A stretch of 64,000 bases of DNA from UBA2040 sp041674745 (lineage in GTDB: Bacteria; Bacteroidota; Bacteroidia; Flavobacteriales_D; Crocinitomicaceae): the NCBI GenBank assembly GCA_041674745.1, contig JBAYVD010000010.1, positions 62,001 through 126,000 on the forward strand, given 5' to 3'. Shown here piece by piece: positions 17,388 through 26,264 of this stretch. Within the stretch, counting starts at the first letter, position 1, and every line of letters starts with the position of its first letter. A program made the translations under genes and the position numbers. The notes below the pieces were generated by a model. That model was not told where the DNA came from. It made no database searches and was given only the letters and a program-made list of their open reading frames with translations.

Positions 17388-18557
17388 ATGAGGGAAATTG
17401 TAGTTCGAAACGAAAAAACCAAATCCATTTATAGAAAACACCCTTGGGTATTCTCAGGCGCACTGTTGACCGATACCGAAAGCTTTACAGATGGCGAATT
17501 GGTTTCTCTCGCTACGCAAAAAGGTGATTTTTTGGCGATTGGTCATTTTCAACATGGAACTATTGCCGTTCGCGTGTTGACGAATGAAAAAATAAAAATT
17601 GATAAAGCCTTCTATTTCAAACGATTTGAGAACGCATTGGCCTTGCGCAAACAGCTTGGACTTTTCTCTGAAAACAATTCGATCTGTCGATTGATTCATG
17701 GAGAAGGTGATGGATTGCCGGGTTTGATCATCGATCATTACAACGGTGTTTTAATCATTCAATGTCACAGCGCCGGTATGTATTTGGCACTTGATACAAT
17801 TACCGAAGCCTTAAAAGATTTGTTTGGCAAAAGTGTCCAAGCGATTTATACCAAAAATACCGAAACGCTGCCTGCTCACATTGAGCCAACCAATCGTTAT
17901 TTGTATGGAAAATGTGATGTTCCTCACCTAGCAAAAGAAAATGGGGTGAACTATGCCATCGATTGGATCAATGGTCAAAAAACAGGATTCTTTATCGATC
18001 AGCGAGAAAGCCGAGCTTTGTTAGGCAAATATTCAAAAGACATGACGGTACTGAATACATTTTGTTATTCGGGTGGCTTCAGTTTATCTGCTTTAAAGCA
18101 AGGCGCTAAAGAAGTGCATTCTTTGGATAGCTCGCAAAAAGCCATTGATTTGACTGAAGAAAACATCAAATTGAATACGTTTGCCGGTCAACACCTTTCC
18201 ATCGTTGATAATGCCATTAACTTTTTGAAAGATTTGCAAACGGAGTACGACATTATCGTATTAGATCCTCCTGCCTTTGCCAAACATAGAAACAAGCGTC
18301 ACCAAGCCGTGCAAGGATACAAGCGTTTGAATGCCAATGCGATTCGTCAAATAAAACCAGGTGGAATCCTGTTTACTTTTTCTTGTTCTCAAGTAGTGGA
18401 CAAAGAATTATTCAATCACACTGTAATTGCTGCGGCGATCGAAGCCCAAAGAGAAGTCCGGATTTTGGAGCAACTGCACCAACCTGCTGACCACCCGATT
18501 AGCGCCTTTCATCCAGAAGGAGAATATTTGAAAGGTTTGGTAATTCAAGTGTATTAA
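17388..18557 (+). CDS. SAM-dependent 23S rRNA methyltransferase, RlmI/RlmK type
   Basis: This 389-residue protein has an N-terminal PUA-like RNA-binding domain (VRNEKTKSIYRKHPWVFSGA at the start), a central EEHEE-like segment and a C-terminal Rossmann methyltransferase. The SAM-binding region is NTFCYSGGFSLSA (about 222-234), and the catalytic motif is DPPAFAK near residue 300. A SCSQ segment near 343 follows. This layout is that of RlmI, the m5C methyltransferase of 23S rRNA C1962, though other members modify other positions. Its stop overlaps the ATG of the MATE gene (TAATG). Confidence 0.87.
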   Translation: MREIVVRNEKTKSIYRKHPWVFSGALLTDTESFTDGELVSLATQKGDFLAIGHFQHGTIAVRVLTNEKIKIDKAFYFKRFENALALRKQLGLFSENNSICRLIHGEGDGLPGLIIDHYNGVLIIQCHSAGMYLALDTITEALKDLFGKSVQAIYTKNTETLPAHIEPTNRYLYGKCDVPHLAKENGVNYAIDWINGQKTGFFIDQRESRALLGKYSKDMTVLNTFCYSGGFSLSALKQGAKEVHSLDSSQKAIDLTEENIKLNTFAGQHLSIVDNAINFLKDLQTEYDIIVLDPPAFAKHRNKRHQAVQGYKRLNANAIRQIKPGGILFTFSCSQVVDKELFNHTVIAAAIEAQREVRILEQLHQPADHPISAFHPEGEYLKGLVIQVY

Positions 18558-19885
18558 TGCTCGATTTTCGCTATAAAACCATTTTATCTGTTGCGTTACC
18601 CGTAATGGGTGCCAGCTTCATACAGTCCATTGTCATGATTACGGACGCGTCTTTTTTAAGCCGTTACAGCACCTTGGCTTTCGATGCGTCTGGTAACGCA
18701 GGGTTGATTTACGTTTCACTTTTCGTCGCTTTGATGGGAATTGGTGATGGCGCTCAAATTGTATTTGCCCGAAGAATTGGTCAGAAGAAATTTGCAGAGT
18801 TGGGATCCATTTTAGGCACCACTGTTTGGACCAATTTTATATTAGCGACGATATTATTCATTGGGATTCAGTTTTTTATGCGACCCTCGTTATTGCATTA
18901 TTCACGCTACCAAGATTTAGCGATTGCTCAAGGAGGTTTTATTGAAATTCGGAGTTGGGCCTTGTACTTTGCCATGTTTACCTTGAGTGCGAATGCTTAT
19001 TTGTTTGCCAGCGGACAGACCTGGATTGTATTAATTGCCTCTATTCTTACGGCCGGAAGCAACATCCTTTTAGACTATGCCATGATATTTGGCCATTTTG
19101 GTTTCCCAGAATTAGGACTGAATGGCGCTGCTTGGGCGTCTACGATTGCAGATGGATTAGGAATGGCGTGTACATTGATTTTATTGGTAGTCTCGAAAAA
19201 AAATAGAGCAATTGGCTTGTTTAAAAACTTAGGTTTTCGGTTGGATGCCATGAAAAATTTGTTCAAAATCAGCAGCCCGATGATGCTGCAGGGATTTCTG
19301 GCACTTAGCACATGGACACTTTTCTTTACGCTAATTGAACAAAAAGGCAAATTCGAACTAACGGTCTCACAAAACATTCGCGTCGTTTACATGCTCGCGT
19401 TTGTGCCTATATGGGGATTTGCCGCCACCACTAAAACGTATATTTCTCAATATTTAGGTGCAAGTAAAAAAGAGGACATCGCTAAAATTCAGAAGCGCAT
19501 TCAAAAACTCACCATGCTGTTCTTGTTCATTCTTTTTCATGGAGCACTTTTCTATCCTGAGAAATTAATTGCTGCCATCAATCCAGACATTGCTTACATT
19601 GCTGAAAGTGCTAAAATCTTGCGCATGGTTTCGCCGTCCATTTTCCTTTTTGGATTTATCAACGTTTATTACCAGACTATCAGCGGAAGTGGCAATACGA
19701 AAATCACACTGTACATAGAAACCATTTGTGTTTTCTTTTATCTGACAAGTGCTTTCTTGTTCATCAAAGTTTTCAATTTTGATATTTTCCAGATTTGGTT
19801 TGTAGAATACGTTTATTTTGGTTTATTGGGATTCCTATCCTACTATTATTTGAAAAAATACATTTGGCACGAAAAATTGATTTAA
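18557..19885 (+). CDS. MATE family efflux transporter
   Basis: This 442-residue membrane protein has the twelve-helix layout of MATE (multidrug and toxic compound extrusion) antiporters. It begins LSVALPVMGASFIQSIVMITDASFLSR and has a mid-protein ASILTAGSNILLDYAMIFG segment that is a family hallmark (about 155-173). The start overlaps the upstream methyltransferase stop by one base, and fmt follows after one base, so the three genes form one transcript. The exported compound and coupling ion (Na+ or H+) cannot be told from sequence. Confidence 0.88.
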   Translation: MLDFRYKTILSVALPVMGASFIQSIVMITDASFLSRYSTLAFDASGNAGLIYVSLFVALMGIGDGAQIVFARRIGQKKFAELGSILGTTVWTNFILATILFIGIQFFMRPSLLHYSRYQDLAIAQGGFIEIRSWALYFAMFTLSANAYLFASGQTWIVLIASILTAGSNILLDYAMIFGHFGFPELGLNGAAWASTIADGLGMACTLILLVVSKKNRAIGLFKNLGFRLDAMKNLFKISSPMMLQGFLALSTWTLFFTLIEQKGKFELTVSQNIRVVYMLAFVPIWGFAATTKTYISQYLGASKKEDIAKIQKRIQKLTMLFLFILFHGALFYPEKLIAAINPDIAYIAESAKILRMVSPSIFLFGFINVYYQTISGSGNTKITLYIETICVFFYLTSAFLFIKVFNFDIFQIWFVEYVYFGLLGFLSYYYLKKYIWHEKLI

Positions 19886-19886
19886 A

Positions 19887-20852
19887 ATGGAAAAGTTGAA
19901 AATAGTCTTCATGGGAACACCTGATTTTGCTGTAACGATATTGGATAGCATTGTTCAGGCAAATTATGACGTCGCTGCCGTAATTACTGCTCCAGATAAA
20001 CCAGCTGGCCGTGGTAGAAAGATTTCCCAAAGCGCCGTGAAAGAATTTGCTTTATCGCATAATTTAAACATTCTTCAACCCACCAACTTGAAAGACGAAC
20101 TGTTTCAAGCGGAACTAAGATCCATTCAAGCTGATTTATTTGTTGTGGTAGCTTTCAGAATGTTGCCCGAAACGGTTTGGGCAATGCCTCCGAAAGGCAC
20201 TATCAATCTCCACGGTTCATTATTACCGAACTACCGAGGCGCCGCGCCAATCAATTGGGCCATCATCAATGGAGAGAAAGAAACGGGCGTCACCACTTTT
20301 TTCATTGAAAAGGAAATCGATACCGGTAAAATCATCGATACTGATACCATTCTGATTTCTGCAAACATGACCGCTGGCGATTTACACGATGATTTAGCAG
20401 CGTTGGGAGCAAAAACAATGTTACATACCTTGGAAAAAATTCAAAACAACCAAGCCTTCGGTAAAGAACAATCTTCCTTTGATTTGGAAAATATAAAAAA
20501 TGCCCCAAAAATATTCAAAGAAGATTGTTTGGTGAATTGGAACCAACCCGCTGCAAAAGTCCATGATTTTATTCGTGGCTTAAGCCCCTATCCCGCCGCT
20601 TGGTGTTATCTCCAAAAAGAAACGACCAAAATGACTTGTAAACTCTTTGGGAGTGAAATTTCTGAAAAATCAATCTTACAGGCTGCCAAATACAAAATAA
20701 TAGCCGATTCAGATGTATTATTGTTCCCGTGCTCAGACAAATTCCTACTAATCAAAGAAATCCAATTGGAAGGAAAACGCAGAATGAGTGTCAAAGAATT
20801 TTGTGCTGGAAACCGAATTGAAGACTTTAAACTGGTTGAAAAGACAGAATAA
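19887..20852 (+). CDS. fmt: Methionyl-tRNA formyltransferase
   Basis: Fmt formylates initiator Met-tRNA with 10-formyl-THF. The 321-residue product has the catalytic core motif NLHGSLLPNYRGAAPINWAI (about 109-128; the His and the SLLP loop are characteristic). It also has the DTG motif (residues about 147-149) and a C-terminal OB-like tRNA-binding domain. Length is normal. It starts one base after the MATE gene stop. A hairpin overlapping its stop codon may end the transcript. Confidence 0.95.
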   Translation: MEKLKIVFMGTPDFAVTILDSIVQANYDVAAVITAPDKPAGRGRKISQSAVKEFALSHNLNILQPTNLKDELFQAELRSIQADLFVVVAFRMLPETVWAMPPKGTINLHGSLLPNYRGAAPINWAIINGEKETGVTTFFIEKEIDTGKIIDTDTILISANMTAGDLHDDLAALGAKTMLHTLEKIQNNQAFGKEQSSFDLENIKNAPKIFKEDCLVNWNQPAAKVHDFIRGLSPYPAAWCYLQKETTKMTCKLFGSEISEKSILQAAKYKIIADSDVLLFPCSDKFLLIKEIQLEGKRRMSVKEFCAGNRIEDFKLVEKTE

Positions 20853-20878
20853 CCCAATATTTATAAGGGAAATTGGGT
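20852..20878 (+). terminator. Weak terminator after fmt
   Basis: ACCCAAT (20852-20858) pairs with ATTGGGT (20872-20878) around a 13-base loop. The trailing T-run is short, so termination may be partial. Confidence 0.45.
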
Positions 20879-20936
20879 GTTTATGAACATTCAATCACTT
20901 TTTTCCACAAAATGCACCTTTTTTTTTTGCAAACAC

Positions 20937-20966
20937 TTGGAGCGTATTGATATTCGGCTATATTTG
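20937..20966 (+). promoter_or_regulatory. HU gene promoter (TTG-N19-TATATTTG)
   Basis: TTG at 20937-20939 and TATATTTG at 20959-20966 are separated by exactly 19 bases, a model Bacteroidota promoter. The leader to the ATG at 21009 is about 36 bases and A-rich just before the start, as in strongly translated Bacteroidota genes. Confidence 0.7.
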
Positions 20967-21008
20967 CTCTGATATTAATATTACAAGAAACTTTAAAACA
21001 AAAATTGT

Positions 21009-21281
21009 ATGAACAAAGCAGAACTTATCGATGCAATGGCATCAGAAGGCGGTATCACAAAAGCAGACGCAAAAAAAGCATTAGATGCATTTGTATCAGT
21101 TACAGGAAGTGCATTGAAAAAAGATGATAGAATTTCATTGGTTGGATTTGGATCTTTCTCAATTTCTAAAAGATCAGCTCGTACAGGTCGTAACCCTCAA
21201 ACAGGGAAAGAAATCAAAATCGCTGCAAAAAATGTAGTTAAATTTAAAGCTGGCGCTGAATTGTCAGGAAAAGTTAACTAA
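21009..21281 (+). CDS. hup: HU family DNA-binding protein
   Basis: HU is a small dimeric nucleoid protein that bends DNA. The 90-residue product begins MNKAELIDAMASEGGITKAD and has the typical DNA-binding arm SARTGRNPQTGKEIKIAA (about 56-73) and the closing VKFKAGAELSGKVN. Length and sequence are canonical. It has its own strong promoter and terminator, so it is transcribed alone. Codons are dominated by A-ending forms as expected for a highly expressed AT-rich gene. Confidence 0.96.
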   Translation: MNKAELIDAMASEGGITKADAKKALDAFVSVTGSALKKDDRISLVGFGSFSISKRSARTGRNPQTGKEIKIAAKNVVKFKAGAELSGKVN

Positions 21282-21303
21282 GATTTTTACTTAACTAATT
21301 GAA

Positions 21304-21332
21304 GGGAGTCTTTTTGATTCCCTTTTTTTTTT
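21304..21332 (+). terminator. Rho-independent terminator after HU
   Basis: GGGAGTC (21304-21310) pairs with GATTCCC (21316-21322, one G-T wobble) around a T5 loop, followed by a ten-base T-run. Confidence 0.85.
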
Positions 21333-21341
21333 ACGATTATT

Positions 21342-22025
21342 TTGAGCACAGACGAAAAAGTATTGGCGGAATTTTATAAAGTCATTTCCGATAGCAAAGT
21401 GAAAATGTTCGACGAGATTGCCGCACTTAGAACCAATTTTGTAACGGTCGTGTTGGAAAATATTTTCCAAGAACACAACGCCAGCGCTGTATTAAGAACC
21501 TGCGATTGCTTCGGCGTCCAGAATTTACACGCGATTGAAAAAAACAACAAATACAAAGTACAAAGAGATATTGCTCGGGGTGCTGGTAGATGGGTAGATT
21601 TAACCAACTATACTTCTGAAACTCCGACGTTGGATTGCATTCAAAAACTTAAAAACCAGGGCTACAAGATTGTAGCAACCACGCCTCATGAAAATGAAAT
21701 TTCACTTTCCGACATTCCATTAGCGCAACCGATTGCCCTCGTTTTTGGCACCGAAGGGGAAGGAATTTCAGAAGAAGTGAAAGAAAATGCTGATTATTTT
21801 GTGAAAATTCCGATGTATGGATTCACCGAAAGTTACAATGTTTCGGTTTCCGTGGCTCTTTCGTTGCAAAAAATTAGAGACCGGATGGAAAATGAAAAAA
21901 TCCCATTTTTGTTGACGGAAGAAGAACAAACCTTGCTAAAAATAAAATGGTCGACCAAAATAATCCGAGAAGGTCAGAAAATCGAAGATATATTTCGCCA
22001 ACGGATTCTTGAAAATCGAATTTAG
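21342..22025 (+). CDS. TrmH-type tRNA/rRNA 2'-O-methyltransferase (SPOUT)
   Basis: This 227-residue protein belongs to the SpoU/TrmH SPOUT class. An early Asn-rich stretch VLENIFQEHNASAVLRTC (about 37-54) has the catalytic arginine. Motif 2 is FGTEGEGIS (about 139-147), and motif 3 is YGFTESYNVSVSVAL (about 165-179). The lack of an L30e-like N-terminal domain favours TrmH (Gm18 of tRNA) over RlmB. The start is TTG at 21342, just after the HU terminator. No separate promoter is visible in the 10-base gap, so read-through from HU or an unrecognised promoter is needed. Confidence 0.85.
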   Translation: MSTDEKVLAEFYKVISDSKVKMFDEIAALRTNFVTVVLENIFQEHNASAVLRTCDCFGVQNLHAIEKNNKYKVQRDIARGAGRWVDLTNYTSETPTLDCIQKLKNQGYKIVATTPHENEISLSDIPLAQPIALVFGTEGEGISEEVKENADYFVKIPMYGFTESYNVSVSVALSLQKIRDRMENEKIPFLLTEEEQTLLKIKWSTKIIREGQKIEDIFRQRILENRI

Positions 22026-22038
22026 AATACTATATTTG
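22009..22038 (+). promoter_or_regulatory. THX gene promoter (TTG-N19-TATATTTG), inside the trmH 3' end
   Basis: TTG at 22009-22011 and TATATTTG at 22031-22038 have 19 bases between them, the same layout and -7 sequence as the HU promoter. The -33 element lies in the last codons of the methyltransferase gene. Confidence 0.7.
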
Positions 22039-22068
22039 TGAGAAGTCTAAAATAAAATTTGAATATAC

Positions 22069-22278
22069 ATGGGAAGAGGTGATAAAAAAACAGCAAAAGG
22101 TAAAAGATCAATGGGATCTCACGGTAACACAAGACCGAAAACAAAAAAAACTTCGACGACTGTTGCTCCAGTTGCTGTAAAAGCTGAAAAACCAGTGAAA
22201 GCAGTAAAAGCGAAAGCAGAAAAACCAGCTGCAGCGAAAAAAGCACCAGCGAAAAAGAAAGCCGCAGCTGAAGAATAA
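22069..22278 (+). CDS. 30S ribosomal protein THX
   Basis: The N-terminus MGRGDKKTAKGKRSMGSHGN is diagnostic of THX (bTHX/S31e-like), a small basic peptide that fits in the head of the 30S subunit. This product is 69 residues. The first about 27 are the conserved THX core. The remainder is a low-complexity Lys/Ala/Pro tail (AVKAKAEKPAAAKKAPAKKK-like), longer than in Thermus but common in Bacteroidota. It has its own strong promoter and a terminator and is monocistronic. Confidence 0.9.
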   Translation: MGRGDKKTAKGKRSMGSHGNTRPKTKKTSTTVAPVAVKAEKPVKAVKAKAEKPAAAKKAPAKKKAAAEE

Positions 22279-22294
22279 GATAATGAAATTTCAA

Positions 22295-22322
22295 AAGGCT
22301 ATCCTCGAGGTAGCTTTTTTTT
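22295..22322 (+). terminator. Rho-independent terminator after THX
   Basis: AAGGCTATC pairs with GGTAGCTT around a short CTCGA loop (22295-22316), followed by eight T residues. Confidence 0.8.
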
Positions 22323-22347
22323 GCTTTTAACTTTAAAGATTTCGAAC

Positions 22348-23412
22348 ATGAAGTACAATTTTGGTGCAGGACCGTGTATTTTACCCCAAGATGTTTTCAA
22401 ACAAGCATCTGAAGCCGTTATTGATTTTAACGGATTGTCAATTTTAGAAGTTTCACACCGACACAAGGACTTTGTAGCCGTGATGGATGAGGCTATTTCC
22501 CTCGTCAAGCAAGCACTGAACGTTCCGGAAGGTTATTCAGTAGCCTTTTTACAAGGCGGAGCCAGTTTAGGATTTACTATTGCTGCCTTGAACATGATGC
22601 GCAACGGAAAAGCGGGTTATATCAATACGGGAACTTGGGCTAGTGGTGCAATCAAAGAGGCAATAAAAGTAGGGAGCGAGGTACAAATTGTCGCTAGTTC
22701 GGAAGACAAAAACTTCACCTATATTCCAAAAAATATTTTGGTTCCTGAAGACATTGACTACTTACACTTTACTTCAAATAATACCATTTACGGAACTCAA
22801 TTTCAGCAATTTCCAACATCAAAGTCACCTGTGGTTTGCGATATGTCCTCCGACATTTTTTCAAAACAAATCAATGTGGCTGATTTTGATTTAATCTATG
22901 CAGGCGCTCAAAAAAACTTAGGTCCCGCAGGCGCAACGATCTATATCGTAAAAGACGAAATTTTAGGCAAATCAACCTCCAAGTTTATGCCGACCTACTT
23001 AGACTTAAAAGCACAAGTAGAAAAAGAATCCATGCTCAACACGCCCCCTGTTTTTTCGGTTTACGTTGCTATGCTCAACCTACGAAAACTAATGGAAACT
23101 GGCGGTGTGGCTCAAATTGAAAAAGATAACACAGCTAAAGCCAATTTACTCTACACCGAAATTGATCAAAACCCACTCTTCATAGGTGCTGTCAATCCGG
23201 AGGATCGCTCAAAAATGAATGCAACTTTCCTATTGGAAAATGAAGCTCTTTCTGCAGAATTTGACCAAGCCTGGAAAAACGCTGGAATTGTTGGTTTACC
23301 TGGACATAGATCCGTTGGAGGCTACCGAGCCAGTATGTACAATGCATTGCCCATTTCAAGCGTTCAGGTATTGGTTGACGTAATGAATGAATTCACAAGA
23401 ACAAAAGGATAA
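22348..23412 (+). CDS. serC: Phosphoserine aminotransferase
   Basis: SerC makes phosphoserine from phosphohydroxypyruvate with glutamate and PLP. The open frame extends to a TTG at 22321, but the ATG at 22348 gives the canonical start MKYNFGAGPCILP (354 residues). The PLP lysine is in AGAQKNLGPAG near residue 190, and the SHRHKDF and TNNTIYGTQF segments bind substrate and cofactor. It heads a tight operon serC-serA-DUF1015-yggS-DUF1684, with serA starting 2 bases after its stop. Confidence 0.94.
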   Translation: MKYNFGAGPCILPQDVFKQASEAVIDFNGLSILEVSHRHKDFVAVMDEAISLVKQALNVPEGYSVAFLQGGASLGFTIAALNMMRNGKAGYINTGTWASGAIKEAIKVGSEVQIVASSEDKNFTYIPKNILVPEDIDYLHFTSNNTIYGTQFQQFPTSKSPVVCDMSSDIFSKQINVADFDLIYAGAQKNLGPAGATIYIVKDEILGKSTSKFMPTYLDLKAQVEKESMLNTPPVFSVYVAMLNLRKLMETGGVAQIEKDNTAKANLLYTEIDQNPLFIGAVNPEDRSKMNATFLLENEALSAEFDQAWKNAGIVGLPGHRSVGGYRASMYNALPISSVQVLVDVMNEFTRTKG

Positions 23413-23414
23413 GC

Positions 23415-24374
23415 ATGAAAATATTAGCCAATGATGGCATTTCAGCCGCTGGAAAAAACAAATTAGAGGAAGCCGGTTTTTTTGTCGAGACGAACAAAGT
23501 AGACCAAACCGAATTAGCCAACACTGTCAACACTGAAAATTTTGAAATTGTACTGGTGCGAAGTGCCACCACCGTTAGAAAAGAAGTAATTGACCAATGT
23601 CCCAGATTGAAATTAATCGGTCGCGGAGGCGTAGGAATGGACAATATCGATGTTGCTTACGCACGCGAGAAAGGTTTAACAGTGATTAATACACCTGCAG
23701 CCTCTTCTCAATCTGTTGCGGAATTAGTCATGGGGAAACTATTCTCTATCTCTAGATTCCTCAACGAAAGTTACAAATCCATGGAAGAAGGCGATTTCAA
23801 CCAGTTGAAAAAGAATTTTGGAAAAGGAATTGAATTGCGTGGCAAAACACTTGGAATCATTGGATTTGGAAGAATTGGACAAAGTCTTGCCTCCTACGCC
23901 ATCGGTTGTGGAATGAAGGTAATTGCCATCGGCGAAACCGCAGACGAAATCCGCATTGCACTGCCGGAAATTCAAGGTGTCGGGTCGATTTCAACGACCA
24001 TTTCCGTAGAAACAGATTTGGAAAAACTTTTACCTTCGTTCGACTTCATCTCCCTTCATGTGCCCAAACAATCCAATGGCGCCGCTGTTTTAGGAACTAA
24101 AGAATTTAGTTTAATGAAGAACGGTGTTCGCATCGTAAACGCAGCAAGAGGCGGTGTAATCGATGAATTAGCCTTGTTAGAAGCTTTAAAATCGGGTAAA
24201 GTTGCCGCGGCGGGATTGGATGTTTTCGAAAACGAACCCAATCCTCGTCCTGAACTTTTACAACACCCAAGAATTGCCACCACACCGCACATCGGAGCAG
24301 CCACAAACGAAGCACAAGACAGAATCGGAGAAGAACTCGCCGATCTTATCATCGAAAAATTTGGACGACAATAA
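23415..24374 (+). CDS. serA: D-3-phosphoglycerate dehydrogenase (short type)
   Basis: SerA oxidises 3-phosphoglycerate, the first step of serine synthesis. The 319-residue protein has the D-2-hydroxyacid dehydrogenase layout: catalytic Arg in NAARGGVID (about 238-246), Glu in DVFENEPNP (about 270-278), His in TPHIGAATNEAQ (about 292-303), and a Rossmann motif GFGRIGQS near residues 149-156. It lacks the C-terminal ACT domain that confers serine feedback in longer SerA types. The neighbouring serC supports serine synthesis rather than another hydroxyacid. Its stop overlaps the next ATG (TAATG). Confidence 0.9.
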   Translation: MKILANDGISAAGKNKLEEAGFFVETNKVDQTELANTVNTENFEIVLVRSATTVRKEVIDQCPRLKLIGRGGVGMDNIDVAYAREKGLTVINTPAASSQSVAELVMGKLFSISRFLNESYKSMEEGDFNQLKKNFGKGIELRGKTLGIIGFGRIGQSLASYAIGCGMKVIAIGETADEIRIALPEIQGVGSISTTISVETDLEKLLPSFDFISLHVPKQSNGAAVLGTKEFSLMKNGVRIVNAARGGVIDELALLEALKSGKVAAAGLDVFENEPNPRPELLQHPRIATTPHIGAATNEAQDRIGEELADLIIEKFGRQ

Positions 24375-25612
24375 TGACAAAAATCAAACCTTTTAGAGCC
24401 GTAAGACCGGTCCGCGACAAAGTACACTTAGTTGCAACGCGACCCTACTATTGCTATAAAAAAAGTGTTTTGAAAGCAAAACTAAAAAGTAACCCTTATA
24501 CGTTTTTGCAAATCATTAACCCTAATTACGATTTGCTTGAGGTAAATGCAGATAAAGAACAAGAAAACAACAGATTAAATCTGATTAAAGATAAGTACAA
24601 CCAGTATATTAACGAAGGCGTTTTAGTTCAAGACACTATCGAAACACTCTATGTTTATCGTCAATCACATGTTGATTTTGCCTACACCGGAATCATTGCG
24701 GCAGCAAGCGTACAAGACTACACAGAAGGGAAAATAAAAAAGCACGAAGCCACACTTACTTCGAGAGAAACCTTGTTCACGAATTATTTGGATGTGGTTG
24801 GCTACAATGCCGAACCTGTTCTACTCTCCTATCAACACGATGAACAAATCGCAAGTCTGATCAACCAAGTCTGCTTAGATCGTCCTGAATATGAGTTTAC
24901 GACCACCGATGAAATCAAGCATGAGTTGTGGTTAATGTCACCAAGTCAAGCGGAAGCATGTGTTGATTTTTTCCAAAAGATAGATGCAACCTACATCGCC
25001 GACGGACACCATCGTATCGCTTCGTCTGCCTTATTAAATTCAAAAAGAACTGCGGATGGAAATCCATCCTCTGACGCGAGCTATTTTCTTAGTTTTTTAA
25101 TTGACGAAGAGAAACTCAAAATTTTCGAATACAATCGGCTAGTTAGAAACACAACGAATTTAACCGTTTTAAGCTTCTTAGATGAAGTTGGTAAGCATTT
25201 CACCGTCCTTCCGTTAGAAGCTCACCAAAAGCCCTCAAAAGAGCATGAAATGAACATGTACTTGAACAATACTTGGTACCGATTGGAATGCAAACCCGAA
25301 ATAATTGAACCCAATCACCCAATAAGAAGCTTAGACGCTGAAATATTGACCAATTACGTGCTTACTCCTATTTTGGGCATTCACGACTTGAAAACCGATA
25401 AAAATATTGGGTTTACAGCCGGAACAGTTACCTTGGAGAAAATGATTCGCAAAATGAAAAAACAACATTTTGATATCGCCTTTGAACTTTTCCCTGTTCG
25501 CATGGATCAAATCAGAAAAGTCGCCGACAACGATATGATCATGCCTCCAAAATCAACTTGGATAGAACCTAAGTTGCGCAGTGGTTTAACAATTTACAAA
25601 ATCAATGAGTAA
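24374..25612 (+). CDS. DUF1015 family protein in the serine operon
   Basis: This 412-residue cytosolic protein has DUF1015 hallmarks: IKPFRAVRPVRDKV at the start, a VYRQ/Y-rich middle (about 94-100), and YIADGHHRIASS near residue 212, whose His-His-Arg cluster looks like an active or metal site. The family frequently neighbours serA/serC across bacteria, suggesting a link to serine or phosphoserine metabolism, but the reaction is not established as far as I know. It overlaps serA by one base and yggS by 8 bases, so it is embedded in the same translational unit. Confidence 0.87.
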   Translation: MTKIKPFRAVRPVRDKVHLVATRPYYCYKKSVLKAKLKSNPYTFLQIINPNYDLLEVNADKEQENNRLNLIKDKYNQYINEGVLVQDTIETLYVYRQSHVDFAYTGIIAAASVQDYTEGKIKKHEATLTSRETLFTNYLDVVGYNAEPVLLSYQHDEQIASLINQVCLDRPEYEFTTTDEIKHELWLMSPSQAEACVDFFQKIDATYIADGHHRIASSALLNSKRTADGNPSSDASYFLSFLIDEEKLKIFEYNRLVRNTTNLTVLSFLDEVGKHFTVLPLEAHQKPSKEHEMNMYLNNTWYRLECKPEIIEPNHPIRSLDAEILTNYVLTPILGIHDLKTDKNIGFTAGTVTLEKMIRKMKKQHFDIAFELFPVRMDQIRKVADNDMIMPPKSTWIEPKLRSGLTIYKINE

Positions 25613-26264
25613 TTCAACGTTTGAAAAAATTAGAGCAGAAATTCCTGAAAACGTAACCCTCGTTGCGGTTTCAAAAACAAAACCCATTGCTACCATTGAA
25701 GAAATTTACCAAATGGGCCAACGTCATTTTGGCGAAAACAAAGTACAAGAATTGGTCGATAAATATGAGGCCTTGCCAAAAGACATTCATTGGCACCTGA
25801 TAGGTCACTTACAAAGCAACAAGGTCAAATACATTGCCCCTTTCATCCATTTAATACACGCGGTTGACAGCCTAAAATTGCTAGAGGAAATTAACCGTCA
25901 AGCAGCCAAAAATAACCGTATCATCAATTGTTTACTTCAATTTCATATCGCGCAGGAAGACACGAAATTTGGTTTAAATTTTGAAGAAGCAAAGGATATA
26001 CTAGAAAGTCGAACCTTTGTCGAAATGCAGAACATTTCAATCGTTGGTGTGATGGGCATGGCCACCTTCACCGAAAACACAGAGCAAGTAACAGATGAAT
26101 TCAGAAATCTGGAAGGCTACTTCAACATTATCAAAAGTCATTTCTTCAAGTACAACGATGATTTCAACATCCTTTCAATGGGGATGAGCGGAGATTACAA
26201 AATTGCCATTGAAGAGGGAAGTACACTCGTAAGAATCGGAAGCGCAATATTTGGAGGACGATGA
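25605..26264 (+). CDS. YggS/PROSC family PLP-binding protein
   Basis: This 219-residue protein of the alanine-racemase-like TIM-barrel fold has the PLP lysine in VAVSKTKP (about 21-28). It also has the family motifs FGENKVQEL, WHLIGHLQSNKVKYI (about 62-76) and SMGMSGDYKIAIEEGSTLVR (about 193-212). YggS proteins are thought to keep PLP and amino/keto-acid pools balanced rather than catalyse a classic reaction. Its place behind the PLP enzyme SerC fits that. It overlaps the gene before by 8 bases and the gene after by 4. Confidence 0.92.
   Translation: MSNSTFEKIRAEIPENVTLVAVSKTKPIATIEEIYQMGQRHFGENKVQELVDKYEALPKDIHWHLIGHLQSNKVKYIAPFIHLIHAVDSLKLLEEINRQAAKNNRIINCLLQFHIAQEDTKFGLNFEEAKDILESRTFVEMQNISIVGVMGMATFTENTEQVTDEFRNLEGYFNIIKSHFFKYNDDFNILSMGMSGDYKIAIEEGSTLVRIGSAIFGGR

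Noticed and set aside
22022..22294. Leu/Phe/Ser-rich frame opposite the THX gene
   Set aside because: It is the reverse complement of the Lys/Ala-rich THX tail and therefore only looks hydrophobic. THX is recognised on the other strand.
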